64,000 bases of DNA, from contig JAAVYD010000034.1 in the NCBI GenBank assembly GCA_022790955.1, positions 1 through 64,000 of the forward strand, in the 5' to 3' direction. A program made the translations under genes and the position numbers. Positions 9,073 to 17,452 of this stretch are shown in pieces. Below the pieces are notes generated by a model. That model had not been told where the DNA came from and did no database searches. It saw only the letters and a list, made by a program, of their open reading frames with translations. Every line of letters starts with the position of its first letter. Within the stretch, counting starts at the first letter, position 1. This stretch comes from Bacillota bacterium. GTDB lineage: Bacteria; Bacillota; Clostridia; Peptostreptococcales; Anaerovoracaceae.

Positions 9073-10388
9073 TAGTGCACGGCCTCCTTTACTTCAGTTT
9101 TTGCCGGTTTTTCCATTTTAATACCAAAAAACTTTTTTGTTCCAAAGGTTTTGCTTTCAGCAAATATCTGAAGATATATATTTGTTACAACTGTCGCCGT
9201 AAATATGCTGAGTATAATACCTATCATCAGAGTGAGGGCGAAACCTCTTACATCTCCCGAACCGAATTCGTAAAGAGCTATACTGGCGATAAGCGTCGTT
9301 ACCTGAGAGTCTATTACCGTAGCAAGGGCGCGCTTGTAACCTTGAGTTGTAGCAACTCTTATAGTCTTTCCTTTACGCACTTCTTCCTTGATTCTTGCAA
9401 ATATTATTACATTCGCGTCTACCGCCATACCGGCTGACAGGATCATACCTGCAATTCCCGGCAGTGTGAGAACCGTTCCGAAGCCTGCCAGAATCCATAT
9501 GAATATAAGGCAGTAACATAGCAGCGCAACATCCGAAGCTATACCCATAATCCTGTATACCGCAAGCATGATTAAAAATACCAGAATTATACCGATAACG
9601 GCAGCCATAACGCTCTCAGACAACGAGTTCAGTCCTAATGTAGGACCTACTATACTGGTCTGTACTTCGGTAAGTTCTGTAGGCAGCGCGCCGCCTCTTA
9701 TAAGCGCCGCAAGCTCGGATGCGCCCTCCTGAGTAAAATTACCCTCTATCTGACAGCTTCCGCCCGATATAACGCTGCTTACAGCCGGATACGAGATAAG
9801 CTCGTTATCTAAAACAATTCCTATCATATCAGCCTGCAGTCCCGTATTTTCAGCCGCAGTTATCTGCTTATTAACGATAGCCTGAGTAGCCGCTTCAAAC
9901 GCCGCCGAACCCTGAGAATCAAACTCAAGAGTTACTACATAACCCGCGCCCTGAGTATTTATAGCCGTACCTGCGTCTTTAACGCTTCCTCCATCAAGAA
10001 TAACGTTGCCGTCCGCCGTAATAAACTGAAGCTGAGCAGTCTTTCCGATGGTTTCTATCGCTGATTCCGCGTCTTCCGCTCCCGGCAGCTCTACTCTTAT
10101 TCTGTTTTCTCCTTCTATTGAAACGATCGGGTTAGTAAGACCCATTTCGTTTACTCTCTTTTCTATTACAGCCTGGGTCTGATTCATAAGCTCAGTAAGC
10201 TCAGCGCCCGTAGCATCTGTTTCTGAAGCTTCCAAGACTACGTAAACTCCTCCCTGGAGATCGAGTCCTAACTTCATATGATCCTTTATCGACCCAACCT
10301 TATCACCTATGCCGAAAATCGTTACATACCAACCTGCAACGAGGGCCAGAATAATAAGGACAGCCATTACTTTTTTGAAAACTTTCAT
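9072..10388 (-). CDS. secD: Protein translocase subunit SecD
   Basis: The 438-residue protein starts with one membrane segment, followed by LGLDLQGGVYVVLEA (D1 motif), a large P1 periplasmic-type domain and five membrane segments. SecD-type motifs such as GMAVDANVIIFARIKEE and ALYEFGSGDVRGFALTL are present. It is the partner of SecF in the proton-driven export motor. SecD and SecF are separate genes here, as in many Clostridia, rather than fused as in Bacillus. The gene lies 28 bases after scfB. Confidence 0.97.
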   Translation of the reverse strand: MKVFKKVMAVLIILALVAGWYVTIFGIGDKVGSIKDHMKLGLDLQGGVYVVLEASETDATGAELTELMNQTQAVIEKRVNEMGLTNPIVSIEGENRIRVELPGAEDAESAIETIGKTAQLQFITADGNVILDGGSVKDAGTAINTQGAGYVVTLEFDSQGSAAFEAATQAIVNKQITAAENTGLQADMIGIVLDNELISYPAVSSVISGGSCQIEGNFTQEGASELAALIRGGALPTELTEVQTSIVGPTLGLNSLSESVMAAVIGIILVFLIMLAVYRIMGIASDVALLCYCLIFIWILAGFGTVLTLPGIAGMILSAGMAVDANVIIFARIKEEVRKGKTIRVATTQGYKRALATVIDSQVTTLIASIALYEFGSGDVRGFALTLMIGIILSIFTATVVTNIYLQIFAESKTFGTKKFFGIKMEKPAKTEVKEAVH

Positions 10389-10416
10389 TTTTCAAATAAC
10401 TCCTTCCTTATGTTTT

Positions 10417-11772
10417 TCACATTTCCTCCGATAAAAACGCCTGAATCCCTACGGCGCACTCTACACGCTTTTTTTCCATCTCACATCCAAGCGAGTACGG
10501 TTTCATTATATCTCCGTTGGTATTCCACGCGTTCGCATGACAGCCTCCGCTGCAGTAAAACTTAGCCCAACAGTTAAAACACTCTGTCTTATTATATATA
10601 TGAGCTTTATTAAACGTGTTAAACAGCTTGTTTTCAAATTTTTCATCATTTAGATTTCCTATCATGAAATCCTTATTGCCTACAAACTGATGACACGGAT
10701 AAATATCTCCCTCAGGCGATACGGCTACATATTCCGTACCTGCGCCGCAGCCCGATACCCTTTTTATAAGACACGGACCCTGTTCCAGATCTACATTAAA
10801 ATGGAAAAAGTCAAAAGGCTCGCCTTTTAATGCGTTTTCTATATACAGATTCGACAGCCTGTCGTACTCTTTTAATATTATTTCCAAATCCTCATCTCTT
10901 AAAGCATAATCATACTCTTGAGAAGTCACCACCGGTTCTACGGATACGTTTTCAAATCCCATATCCAAAAGATGTTTTACATCTTCGGAAAAATCGAGAT
11001 TATATCTCGTAAATGTTCCGCGAACGTAATACAGTCCTTCGCGTTTTTCTGTAAAATTCTTATAATTGCGCATAATAATATCGTATGTACCCTTGTCGTT
11101 TACGGTCTTTCTCATACGATCGTTTACTTCCGGCCTGCCGTCTATACTGAGGATTACGTTATCCATATTTTCATTAATATATGCTATTTTATCATCATCT
11201 AAAAGAATGCCGTTAGTAGTAATGGTAAATCTTATATTTTTCCCGCGTTCCTTTTCTCTCTGCCTGCCGTACTTTACGAGCTCCTTTACCACATCGAAAT
11301 TCATCAGCGGCTCGCCGCCGAAAAAGTCTATTTCGAGATTTACTCTGCTGCCGGAATTATCAATAAGAAAATCTATGGCTTTCTTTCCTGTTTCTAAAGA
11401 CAGCATACATCTTACACCTTCAAAAGCTCCTTTATCTCCAAAACAGTACGCGCAGTTCATATTGCAGTCGTGGGCGACGTGCAAACACATAGCCTTTACT
11501 ATCGGCTCTTTTTTATCAAAAATAGCAGGCGAACTCATATCCTCGCAAAACAGCATTCCGGATGAAATAAGCTCATCTATATCGGAAACGGCGTCTTCTA
11601 TTTCCAAAACGCTGTATCTTGCAGACAAAACATCAAAAAGCTCCTGCTTTCTGCATTCCTTTCCGTCATAAAAATCAAGAGCTTCATATAAAACGGGTTC
11701 TACAAGATGCACCGCGCCGCTATTTACATCCATTACAATATGCTTGTCCCTAAAGACATACTTGTGTATCAA
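10417..11772 (-). CDS. scfB: SCIFF peptide maturase (radical SAM/SPASM, thioether-forming)
   Basis: The 451-residue radical SAM enzyme has CDHCNMNCAYCF-type cluster cysteines (HDCNMNCAYCFGDKG) near residue 105. Its SPASM domain has the cysteine run around GCGAGTEYVAVSPEGDIYPCH and CFNCWAKFYCSGGC. The N-terminus (MIHKYVFRDKHIVMDVNSG) matches SCIFF maturases, including the peptide-binding wHTH-like region. It forms thioether bridges in the adjacent ScfA precursor. The start is a TTG at 11772, with AAGGGAG 8 bases upstream; no ATG fits. The position next to scfA and secDF is the conserved clostridial locus. Confidence 0.95.
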   Translation of the reverse strand: MIHKYVFRDKHIVMDVNSGAVHLVEPVLYEALDFYDGKECRKQELFDVLSARYSVLEIEDAVSDIDELISSGMLFCEDMSSPAIFDKKEPIVKAMCLHVAHDCNMNCAYCFGDKGAFEGVRCMLSLETGKKAIDFLIDNSGSRVNLEIDFFGGEPLMNFDVVKELVKYGRQREKERGKNIRFTITTNGILLDDDKIAYINENMDNVILSIDGRPEVNDRMRKTVNDKGTYDIIMRNYKNFTEKREGLYYVRGTFTRYNLDFSEDVKHLLDMGFENVSVEPVVTSQEYDYALRDEDLEIILKEYDRLSNLYIENALKGEPFDFFHFNVDLEQGPCLIKRVSGCGAGTEYVAVSPEGDIYPCHQFVGNKDFMIGNLNDEKFENKLFNTFNKAHIYNKTECFNCWAKFYCSGGCHANAWNTNGDIMKPYSLGCEMEKKRVECAVGIQAFLSEEM

Positions 11773-11789
11773 AGAATCAACTCCCTTTC

Positions 11790-11842
11790 AAAAAAAGAAG
11801 CTGCCGCAAAACGCGCGATATCTGTGCATATCCGACGTTTTG
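11790..11842 (-). promoter_or_regulatory. Possible attenuator hairpin between scfA and scfB
   Basis: The short gap between the peptide gene and its maturase contains an inverted repeat CAAAACG (11807-11813) with CGTTTTG (11836-11842) and an inner GATAT/ATATC pairing. On the minus strand it is followed after about 10 bases by a run of seven T (11796-11790). This could let most transcripts end after scfA while a minority read on into scfB, giving more precursor than enzyme. The imperfect spacing to the T-run keeps confidence modest. Confidence 0.4.
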
Positions 11843-11868
11843 GACACCCTCTTAAAATAATCGCTTGA

Positions 11869-12018
11869 TTATCTTCTTTTAATATTTTCGCACTTCTGAT
11901 TAGCTACTGTGCAGGAAGTTTTGCATGCAGACTGGCATGAAGTCTGACATTCACCGCATCCTTCGGCGCAGGCTGCGCTCTTTAATGTTGGTCTTGCAAT
12001 AGTCTTAACGTTTTTCAT
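11869..12018 (-). CDS. scfA: SCIFF ranthipeptide precursor ScfA
   Basis: This 49-residue ORF reads MKNVKTIARPTLKS, then a cysteine-dense core CGECQTSCQSACKTSC, then TVANQKCENIKRR. It carries seven cysteines (17, 21, 24, 28, 32, 36 and 43), of which the six in the core and tail match the 'six cysteines in forty-five' family. AGGAGG lies 9 bases upstream of the ATG at 12018. The maturase ScfB converts Cys-Thr/Ser pairs into thioether-linked residues. The peptide is nearly universal in Clostridia; proposed roles include quorum-type signalling or redox functions, none settled. Confidence 0.95.
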   Translation of the reverse strand: MKNVKTIARPTLKSAACAEGCGECQTSCQSACKTSCTVANQKCENIKRR

Positions 12019-12098
12019 TATTGATATCCTCCTGTTTTCCTAAGAATTTATAGAGCGCGGCTGAACATTTTTTTCATACGCACCTTTATACATATTTA

Positions 12099-12401
12099 TA
12101 GTCAACATACTCAAAAATCGTTAAAGTTCTGCGGGTAAACCGTGGCGTAAGCTGCGTTGTCGTCCTTACCGGGCAAACAGCCCGCCTGCGTCCTCCTCGC
12201 CATTTTGTTAAAACACAGTAAAAGAATAATACAAAATGTGTTTTTAGAATGTAAAGAGGCAGACGTACAAAATGGGACAGCGCAGCAAAGCAATAGAGAT
12301 TAAAAGCTCTGAGAAGGAGTGCAGTAAGTGTGACAAGAACGATCTTGTTACACCGCATTTTCCCTCGCTTCCTTTTTAACGACTCTCAAGTGCAGTGACT
12401 A
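12099..12401. mobile_element. MITE-like element, family A copy 1 (about 303 bp)
   Basis: The sequence between TA dinucleotides at 12099-12100 and 12400-12401 starts GTCAACATACTC and ends with the inverted form, ..GAGTCGTTAAAAAGG when read from the right end inward after TAGTCACTGCACTT. The same ends recur at 18803-19073 and 20610-20761. No transposase is encoded; an open frame of about 90 codons on the minus strand is a by-product shared by such copies and is not believable as a gene. TA flanks and GTC termini fit mobilisation by a TA-target (IS630/Tc1-type) transposase located elsewhere. Confidence 0.75.
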
Positions 12402-12558
12402 ATGTATTTCGTATACTTGATTAACATTTACATTTTACCCTACTATATAGAACGTGTCAAGACACGAGGAAAATTCTGCATTTACCTTTTGCAGTACGAT
12501 TTGTTTTACAAAATTCTTCTGAAACTTCCAGTCAATGCCGCCTGCAAACATCTCCGCA

Positions 12559-12906
12559 TCAATCAAAAAATTTTCCTTTATAAAAATTTTCGTTTCCAAG
12601 TTGTTTAGCTGTAATCCTGAAAATAACGCAGCCATCCGGACACACTATATCTTTGCTGTACCTGCCGTCGCCGCCTATATTTTCCAAATTACCGCCGCTT
12701 CTTACGGCTTCCATTATAGGAAACATTATCATCATCACCTTTGAACAGATGCCCTGCCCTTCTGCGTTTACCGGACAGCCGTAAGTACACGTATATCTGT
12801 CTCCGATTTCCTCGCCGTTTCTGCAGTACCTTTCTGTACTGTCACCGCGCAGGAATCCCGTTACTTCAATATCAAACTCATATTCTTCCTCATACCATTT
12901 CTTCAC
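12559..12906 (-). CDS. TIGR04076-like small conserved protein
   Basis: The 115-residue protein begins with GTG at 12906, five bases after AGGAGG. Its plan is an N-terminal strand region (YEFDIEVTGFLRGDS), then GDRYTCTYGCPVN and GQGICSKVMMIMFPIMEAVRSGGNL, and a C-terminal CPDGCVIFRITAKQL. This resembles the TIGR04076 family (a 'CP..EG..F' start, 'R.GG' middle and 'CCTDG.RPVIFKI' end). Function is unknown for that family. Six cysteines are paired in CxxxC-like spacing, which might bind a metal or cluster. It stands alone between two intergenic regions; nothing gene-like was seen in 12402-12558. Confidence 0.55.
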   Translation of the reverse strand: MKKWYEEEYEFDIEVTGFLRGDSTERYCRNGEEIGDRYTCTYGCPVNAEGQGICSKVMMIMFPIMEAVRSGGNLENIGGDGRYSKDIVCPDGCVIFRITAKQLGNENFYKGKFFD

Positions 12907-12996
12907 GTTATCCTCCTGTTTTTGCTGAATTATATCACGGCAAAACAGCTAAAACAAGGTTTACAGCAAAACTGATGCCAAACAGTCTGCGCCGTA

Positions 12997-13377
12997 TTAT
13001 TTCCTGCCGACTCCAACTATGCCTCCTAACGCAGCGCCCGCTATTGGTATCAGAAACAACAGGCTTCTCACAGATACTACATGAGAATATCCCAAAACCA
13101 CTCCAAGCAGAATATTAAGCAGAATAATAAAGAAAAAACCAGATAATATCCCAATAAAAAATCCCTTTTTTCCTACTGCGGAAGCTGTAAGAAATCCTAA
13201 GATCACAGCGGAAACGGTAATAAACCCTATAAGCAAGGCAGGCGATGTTTCAATCTTTAAAGGCGTCACCATCAGCAAAAACCCGTTAATCAGCACGCCC
13301 GCCGTCGTAATAACGACCGCTGCAGCTATACCTGTAAATATCTTTTTGACCGCTATACCTACATTATTATTTTCCAT
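12997..13377 (-). CDS. TIGR04086 family membrane protein (YrzE-like)
   Basis: A 126-residue protein with four predicted membrane segments (about residues 12-36, 43-64, 70-92 and 103-122) and little else. Its size, four-helix plan and position between the SCIFF locus and yajC fit the TIGR04086/YrzE family, which typically occurs at this spot in Clostridia. I chose the ATG at 13377, which has AGGAG 10 bases upstream, over an in-frame GTG three codons earlier that directly abuts the Shine-Dalgarno. Function is unknown. Confidence 0.7.
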   Translation of the reverse strand: MENNNVGIAVKKIFTGIAAAVVITTAGVLINGFLLMVTPLKIETSPALLIGFITVSAVILGFLTASAVGKKGFFIGILSGFFFIILLNILLGVVLGYSHVVSVRSLLFLIPIAGAALGGIVGVGRK

Positions 13378-13548
13378 AATAATCACACTCCTGTAAAATT
13401 TTAATATAATATATATTTAAAATATATCAACCGCATTTTTTTAAGTATATGCATTTTTTAGGAGAAAAATAACAGATATAATAATATTAATAACAAATCA
13501 TTACAAAATTTTTATTCAGAGATTAAAGTTTATAAGTTAAATATTAAT

Positions 13549-13640
13549 AAGAAAGTCGCCTGCAGAGATTATACATTAAAATAAATGTAGACTTTCTTGT
13601 TATTCCGTCATATCGTTTTATAAATTTAAAACGATATTTC
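13549..13640. repeat. Dispersed palindromic repeat, family C copy 1
   Basis: About 92 bases nearly identical to 42142-42231. It has an outer inverted repeat AAGAAAGTC (13549-13557) with GACTTTCTT and a second hairpin ATCGTTTT-N8-AAAACGAT towards the right end. No coding potential. The copy lies 10 bases beyond the yajC terminator. The remainder of 13387-13737 is AT-rich and holds no gene. Confidence 0.75.
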
Positions 13641-13650
13641 TTTCATAATA

Positions 13651-13684
13651 AAAACAGCCTGATTCCTATTGGAAAACAGACTGT
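13651..13684 (-). terminator. Intrinsic terminator of yajC
   Basis: On the minus strand, ACAGTCTG (13684-13677) pairs with CAGGCTGT (13661-13654), with an inner TTCC/GGAA stem and an AATA loop, followed directly by TTTTTATT. It lies about 55 bases after the yajC stop. Confidence 0.85.
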
Positions 13685-13737
13685 ATATTAATGATTTAAT
13701 ATTCTTACTGAAAATAATAATATTATAATAAAATATT

Positions 13738-14160
13738 TTATTTATCTTCAGCAGTATCTTCTTCAGCGTCTTCGCGCCTTGAAAGTTTTTTAATGTTCTT
13801 TTTTTTCGGAGTTTCATCTTCTGTTTCAGCAAGATCGGCTTCCTTTTCCTTTACAGGCTTTTCAACCTTTTTAGTTACCTCTGAAACAGCCCATTTTTTG
13901 AACTCCATTTTCGTTTTATCCGCGCCGCAGTAAATAATTAACGAATCTTCCTTTACGCTCAGGACTTTGCCCACGATTCCTCCTATTGTAACGATTTCGT
14001 CGCCTTCCTGTATACTGCTTCTCATTTTGCGTGTTTCGTTATCTCTTTTTTTCTGAGGTCTTATCATAAAAAACCACAGACAGAAGAAAAGAAGTATCAG
14101 CGGTAAAAATAATTGTAAATATGCTCCGGCACTCGTAGTATTAGCTGCTGTATCGCCCAT
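13738..14160 (-). CDS. yajC: Preprotein translocase subunit YajC
   Basis: The product has one N-terminal membrane segment (about residues 15-35) ending in FFMIRPQKKRDNE, the YajC hallmark, then the small beta domain with EGDEIVTIGGIVGKV. It is an accessory subunit of the SecDF-YajC export complex in the membrane. The start is the ATG at 14160, 7 bases after GGAGG; a TTG one codon upstream is less likely. The tail of about 50 residues is rich in lysine and glutamate and longer than the minimal YajC. It is separated from secDF by the SCIFF locus and two small genes. Confidence 0.93.
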   Translation of the reverse strand: MGDTAANTTSAGAYLQLFLPLILLFFCLWFFMIRPQKKRDNETRKMRSSIQEGDEIVTIGGIVGKVLSVKEDSLIIYCGADKTKMEFKKWAVSEVTKKVEKPVKEKEADLAETEDETPKKKNIKKLSRREDAEEDTAEDK

Positions 14161-14232
14161 CAATCGGCCTCCGTATTATTCTCTTTAAACTAATTCCCCG
14201 CAAAGCAATGCAGGGAATCCCATTAATATCTA

Positions 14233-14319
14233 TGGTGCCGGCGATCGGGGTCGAACCGATACGGTGTTGCCACCACGGGATTTTGAGTCCCGCACGTCTG
14301 CCAATTCCATCACGCCGGC
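14233..14319 (-). tRNA. tRNA-Leu (anticodon CAA)
   Basis: The 87-base minus-strand gene has a 7-bp acceptor stem GCCGGCG/CGCCGGC, an encoded CCA end (14235-14233), a D arm, an anticodon stem CGGGA/TCCCG with loop CTCAAAA (anticodon CAA, reading TTG), a long variable arm TGGTG-GCAA-CACCG, and a T arm with GGTTCGACC. The long variable arm is the class II form expected for leucine. Confidence 0.97.
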
Positions 14320-14376
14320 GTGATACGGTAAATATATTAACACACTTACCATTAAATATCAATCATATTTTCTTTT

Positions 14377-15090
14377 TTATACTGTTTTTTCTCGCCTGTT
14401 TCTATAAATAGATATGATATCCTGTGTATGCTCTTTGGAATACTTATACGCACTTTCCGTATCGTGTTCTTCCACTGCCTTTAATATGAGATCATGATAT
14501 TTTTCAAAACTGTCAAGAACTCTGTTAAAATCCAGGTTCGTCCACACACTGTACCACTCCGTGCAGCTCGCTATGAACATAGGCAGGGACCGGCTTATTA
14601 TCTGATTTCCGCAGCCCTCTATGACTGCTTTGTGGAATTCCACATCGAGCCGCCTGAATTCCTTAAGGGAAATATAATCCCCCCTTCTGTAATCTGCCAG
14701 AAGTTCTTCTTCCGCTCTGCGGATCTCTTTCATATGTTCTATACTTTCTGCCGACGCCTTGCTCGCAGCAAGCCTCACAAGCTCAGGCTCAAGAAGCTCG
14801 GACATCTCGAAGATATCGTTTTTAAGCTGTTCTTCATCCATATCCTTAGAACCAAACGGATCTGCCGGAACTCCGGGATGCTCGCAGACATAAGTCCCGT
14901 GCCCTCTTCGTATTTCCAGCATATTTCTTGAACATAATATCTTTACAGCTTCTCTTATGGTAGTCCTGCTTACGCCCAAAAATTCTGCCAGTTCCATCTC
15001 CGCCGGAATCCGTTCGCCTGGTTTATACTGGCGGTCTATTAACTGCCCGATCCTGTCCGCAGTCTGTTCAGATAAAACCACTCTCGCCAT
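14377..15090 (-). CDS. FadR-subfamily GntR transcriptional regulator
   Basis: The 237-residue protein has an N-terminal GntR winged helix (residues about 8-70: PGERIPAEMELAEFLGVSRTTIREAVKIL) and a C-terminal all-helical FCD ligand-binding domain. Such FadR/LldR-type regulators sense small carboxylates and often control neighbouring dehydrogenases. A strong site, AGGAGG, lies 8 bases before the ATG at 15090. It is downstream of the flavoprotein/iron-sulfur operon on the same strand, separated by about 720 bases, and is a reasonable candidate regulator for it; that link is inference. Confidence 0.9.
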   Translation of the reverse strand: MARVVLSEQTADRIGQLIDRQYKPGERIPAEMELAEFLGVSRTTIREAVKILCSRNMLEIRRGHGTYVCEHPGVPADPFGSKDMDEEQLKNDIFEMSELLEPELVRLAASKASAESIEHMKEIRRAEEELLADYRRGDYISLKEFRRLDVEFHKAVIEGCGNQIISRSLPMFIASCTEWYSVWTNLDFNRVLDSFEKYHDLILKAVEEHDTESAYKYSKEHTQDIISIYRNRREKTV

Positions 15091-15427
15091 ATTAAAAACC
15101 TCCTCGCTCTCCGAATTCCTGATATCGTTTTACACATTTCATCAATTTATTTTTATCATTATATATCATAATCTTTACAGTTACAAGCCCTGAGAAAATC
15201 TGCCGCACAAACGATGTTCTGACTTTAACATCCAAATACTGCACGTTTAAATCAATATCTAATCCCATATTCTCACACTATAATCCTGCATATTAAAATG
15301 AACTTCGGCTACACCATACTCAAACTGAACTTTTTACTGATTTTTCACTTTTCTTCTAATTCTAATTTTCATTAATTTGCGCTCGATTTTTTATTAGCAG
15401 ACTTTCTTAAATATTGACGTTTAATCT

Positions 15428-15680
15428 GCTTAAGCTAACGCGTCGTGATAATAAAAATTAGATACTCAATATCAATATATTGTATTATCAGCAGAAATCA
15501 ATACTATATACAAAATTACTTAATAATGCTATTATTATCTAATGAGTCATTTTGCAGTTTTACTATAAATCACTTTTATTGTTTATCAATATATTGCTTT
15601 ATTGATAACATTAAATGCTATTTCTTGATTATAATACTGCTAAAACGCTCCAATTTAATAGCTCAACGAGTTAAGCTAAG
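15428..15680. mobile_element. MITE-like element, family B copy 1 (about 250 bp)
   Basis: The AT-rich block is similar along its length to 33190-33444. Its left end reads TAAGCTAACGCGTCGTGATA and its right end, on the opposite strand, TTAGCTTAACTCGTTGAGCT: imperfect terminal inverted repeats of about 25-30 bases. It contains no believable ORF. It occupies the gap between the FadR regulator and the flavoprotein operon; I see no other gene in 15091-15810. Exact ends and target duplication could not be fixed. Confidence 0.65.
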
Positions 15681-15703
15681 AAAATCCGGACAGATATCCG
15701 GAT
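15679..15703 (-). terminator. Intrinsic terminator of the flavoprotein operon
   Basis: On the minus strand ATCCGGA (15703-15697) pairs with TCCGGAT (15690-15684) across a six-base loop and is followed by TTTTC. It lies about 110 bases beyond the stop of the last oxidoreductase gene, at the edge of the family B element. Confidence 0.7.
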
Positions 15704-15810
15704 CTCTTAGTCAAAATATTTATATTACCTTTTTATATCTGTTATCGCATCAACGTAATTCTTAAATCTAATCTTATCTGATCCGCAATCTTAAACTTTG
15801 TTTTTAATTA

Positions 15811-17442
15811 TTACAATTTCATTCTTTCTTTCAGATTTTCAGGATAAGGGAATTCTTCCGGAGTTTCCCAATTCTTCACTTCCTGCATCCACGGCGCTCT
15901 CTTTACGAACTCGTCGTGAGCGAGAGGCAGCGGCGGATGGCATATCCACAGCGGGTCAAACACAGCTTTCAAATCTAATATCCACTCGTGATATCCCGGA
16001 CCATACGCAGGACCCGTCAGATAAAGCGGCTGATGTGAACTCAGCAGTGCAGGATAACAGCCGTTTTGTATATTCATCTTGGCGCTCTCTACATAGAACT
16101 GATCCATACCGTTGGTATCTTCTCTCTGATCCCAGTATATAAGATATTCATAATATCCCAGATGACCCATCTCGCAGCTCTGGAACCAGCCCAGATCCTT
16201 GCAGTCAGGCATAAGAGGCGGCGTGTACTGAGCTTTAAGGTCGCGGTAATTAGGACCCTGCTTAAACGCCTGAGTGAAAGTATCCATTACGTAGTCTACG
16301 GATACATAAGAACCTGTCATGAGCCACATGCCCGCTGAATCGGCGTTCTTAAACCAGGATTCATCTGAAGGCTTCGTGCGGCGTTCCTTTCCGCCAAGTT
16401 CTTCTATAATATCGCAGAGTACGTTGTAATCGTATTCCATCTGTTCCTCAGAAGTATAGCCGATAAGAAGAACTCTTACGAGGAAGAAATTGGCTACGGA
16501 TTCTTCCGTTTCCTTCTGCCAGATATCCCAGAATTCCTCTTTGCACTCAGCCTTTGCAATAGCGCGCCAGAAAGTCGGCACTTTGGTAACGGCTCCGCCG
16601 ATCTCAGCGTTTCCTATCATTATGTGCGCCTGTTCTATTGATTCGAGGCTCGGCATGGTGAAATTTATCCATCTTACGCGCTTAGGATCGAGCGCCAGCG
16701 TTGTTTCAGGCGATATTCCCGTGGGCTCAGGGATAACAGGCTGAAACGGCAGCGTCTTTATGGCCATCTTAGTACAGATGCCCAGGCAGCCCAACAGTCC
16801 CGTATAACCTCTCATGATTCCTCTGAGATCCGGACCTATGCCCTCGCCCCAGAACGGATCGTCGCCGTCTGCGAGAGAACCCATCTTAACCAGTTCGCCG
16901 TCAGGCATTACTACTTCCATTCCGAGGATTCTTCTCTGAGGCAGACCTACCCTGAAACTCAGCGGCGACCAGCCGTCGTTAAGAAGATTAGCTACAGCGG
17001 AAGTCTGCGCTCCGCCTCCGCCGATTACTACATAAGCGCCTTTCTCGAAACATTCCTGCTGTATCTGAGAATATATCACACCTGGCTGAACCGTTATAAA
17101 GAAATGCTTTTCGTCTATTTCAAAATCCCGCATTCTCTTCATATCTATTATAAGCTCGTTTTCTACGTGAGGATGAGATCTCGGACCGTAAAAACCCGTA
17201 GAATACGGTACGAAAGGAAGCCCGTATCGTCCGCAGATTTTTACTATCTTCTGCACGTCCTCAGTAGTGCGCGGCATTACTATCGCGCCCGGCAGCTTTG
17301 TCATCACCCGTTCGTAACCCGTGCCGCTCTCATATCCGCCGGGACCCGAACGGTATCCTTCGCAGTCCACAGGGTCCTGAGTTATGTAATTGCTGCCTAC
17401 GACAGCTTCTATCGCTTTATATGCGTGAATATTAATACTCAT
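15811..17442 (-). CDS. FAD-linked oxidoreductase of the vanillyl-alcohol oxidase / 4-cresol dehydrogenase type
   Basis: The 543-residue flavoprotein has a PCMH-type FAD-binding domain: LPGAIVMPRTTEDVQKIVKIC (residues about 49-69), PYSTGFYGPRSHP and NLLNDGWSPLSFRVG. An FAD-oxidase C-terminal cap ends in FDPLWICHPPLP. It is most like the VAO/4-cresol dehydrogenase branch, but the substrate cannot be read from sequence. GGAGG precedes the ATG by 6 bases and overlaps the stop of the iron-sulfur gene upstream, so it is the third gene of a tightly coupled operon. It may replace the GlcE-type subunit of a glycolate-oxidase-like complex. Confidence 0.82.
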   Translation of the reverse strand: MSINIHAYKAIEAVVGSNYITQDPVDCEGYRSGPGGYESGTGYERVMTKLPGAIVMPRTTEDVQKIVKICGRYGLPFVPYSTGFYGPRSHPHVENELIIDMKRMRDFEIDEKHFFITVQPGVIYSQIQQECFEKGAYVVIGGGGAQTSAVANLLNDGWSPLSFRVGLPQRRILGMEVVMPDGELVKMGSLADGDDPFWGEGIGPDLRGIMRGYTGLLGCLGICTKMAIKTLPFQPVIPEPTGISPETTLALDPKRVRWINFTMPSLESIEQAHIMIGNAEIGGAVTKVPTFWRAIAKAECKEEFWDIWQKETEESVANFFLVRVLLIGYTSEEQMEYDYNVLCDIIEELGGKERRTKPSDESWFKNADSAGMWLMTGSYVSVDYVMDTFTQAFKQGPNYRDLKAQYTPPLMPDCKDLGWFQSCEMGHLGYYEYLIYWDQREDTNGMDQFYVESAKMNIQNGCYPALLSSHQPLYLTGPAYGPGYHEWILDLKAVFDPLWICHPPLPLAHDEFVKRAPWMQEVKNWETPEEFPYPENLKERMKL

Positions 17443-17452
17443 ATTAACCCTC

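Noticed and set aside
11066-11671. A 201-codon plus-strand ORF opposite scfB.
   Set aside because: Ser/Leu-rich antisense frame of a conserved radical SAM gene; no independent evidence.
12086-12358. A 90-codon minus-strand ORF (and a shorter one at 12111-12293).
   Set aside because: It lies wholly within MITE family A, starts in its terminal repeat and has no ribosome-binding site; a similar stretch at 18765-18965 lies in copy 2. Treated as a by-product of the element.
13549-13640. Family C repeat considered as part of a CRISPR array or attC site.
   Set aside because: There is a single unit at each locus with no spacers or adjacent cas or integrase genes.
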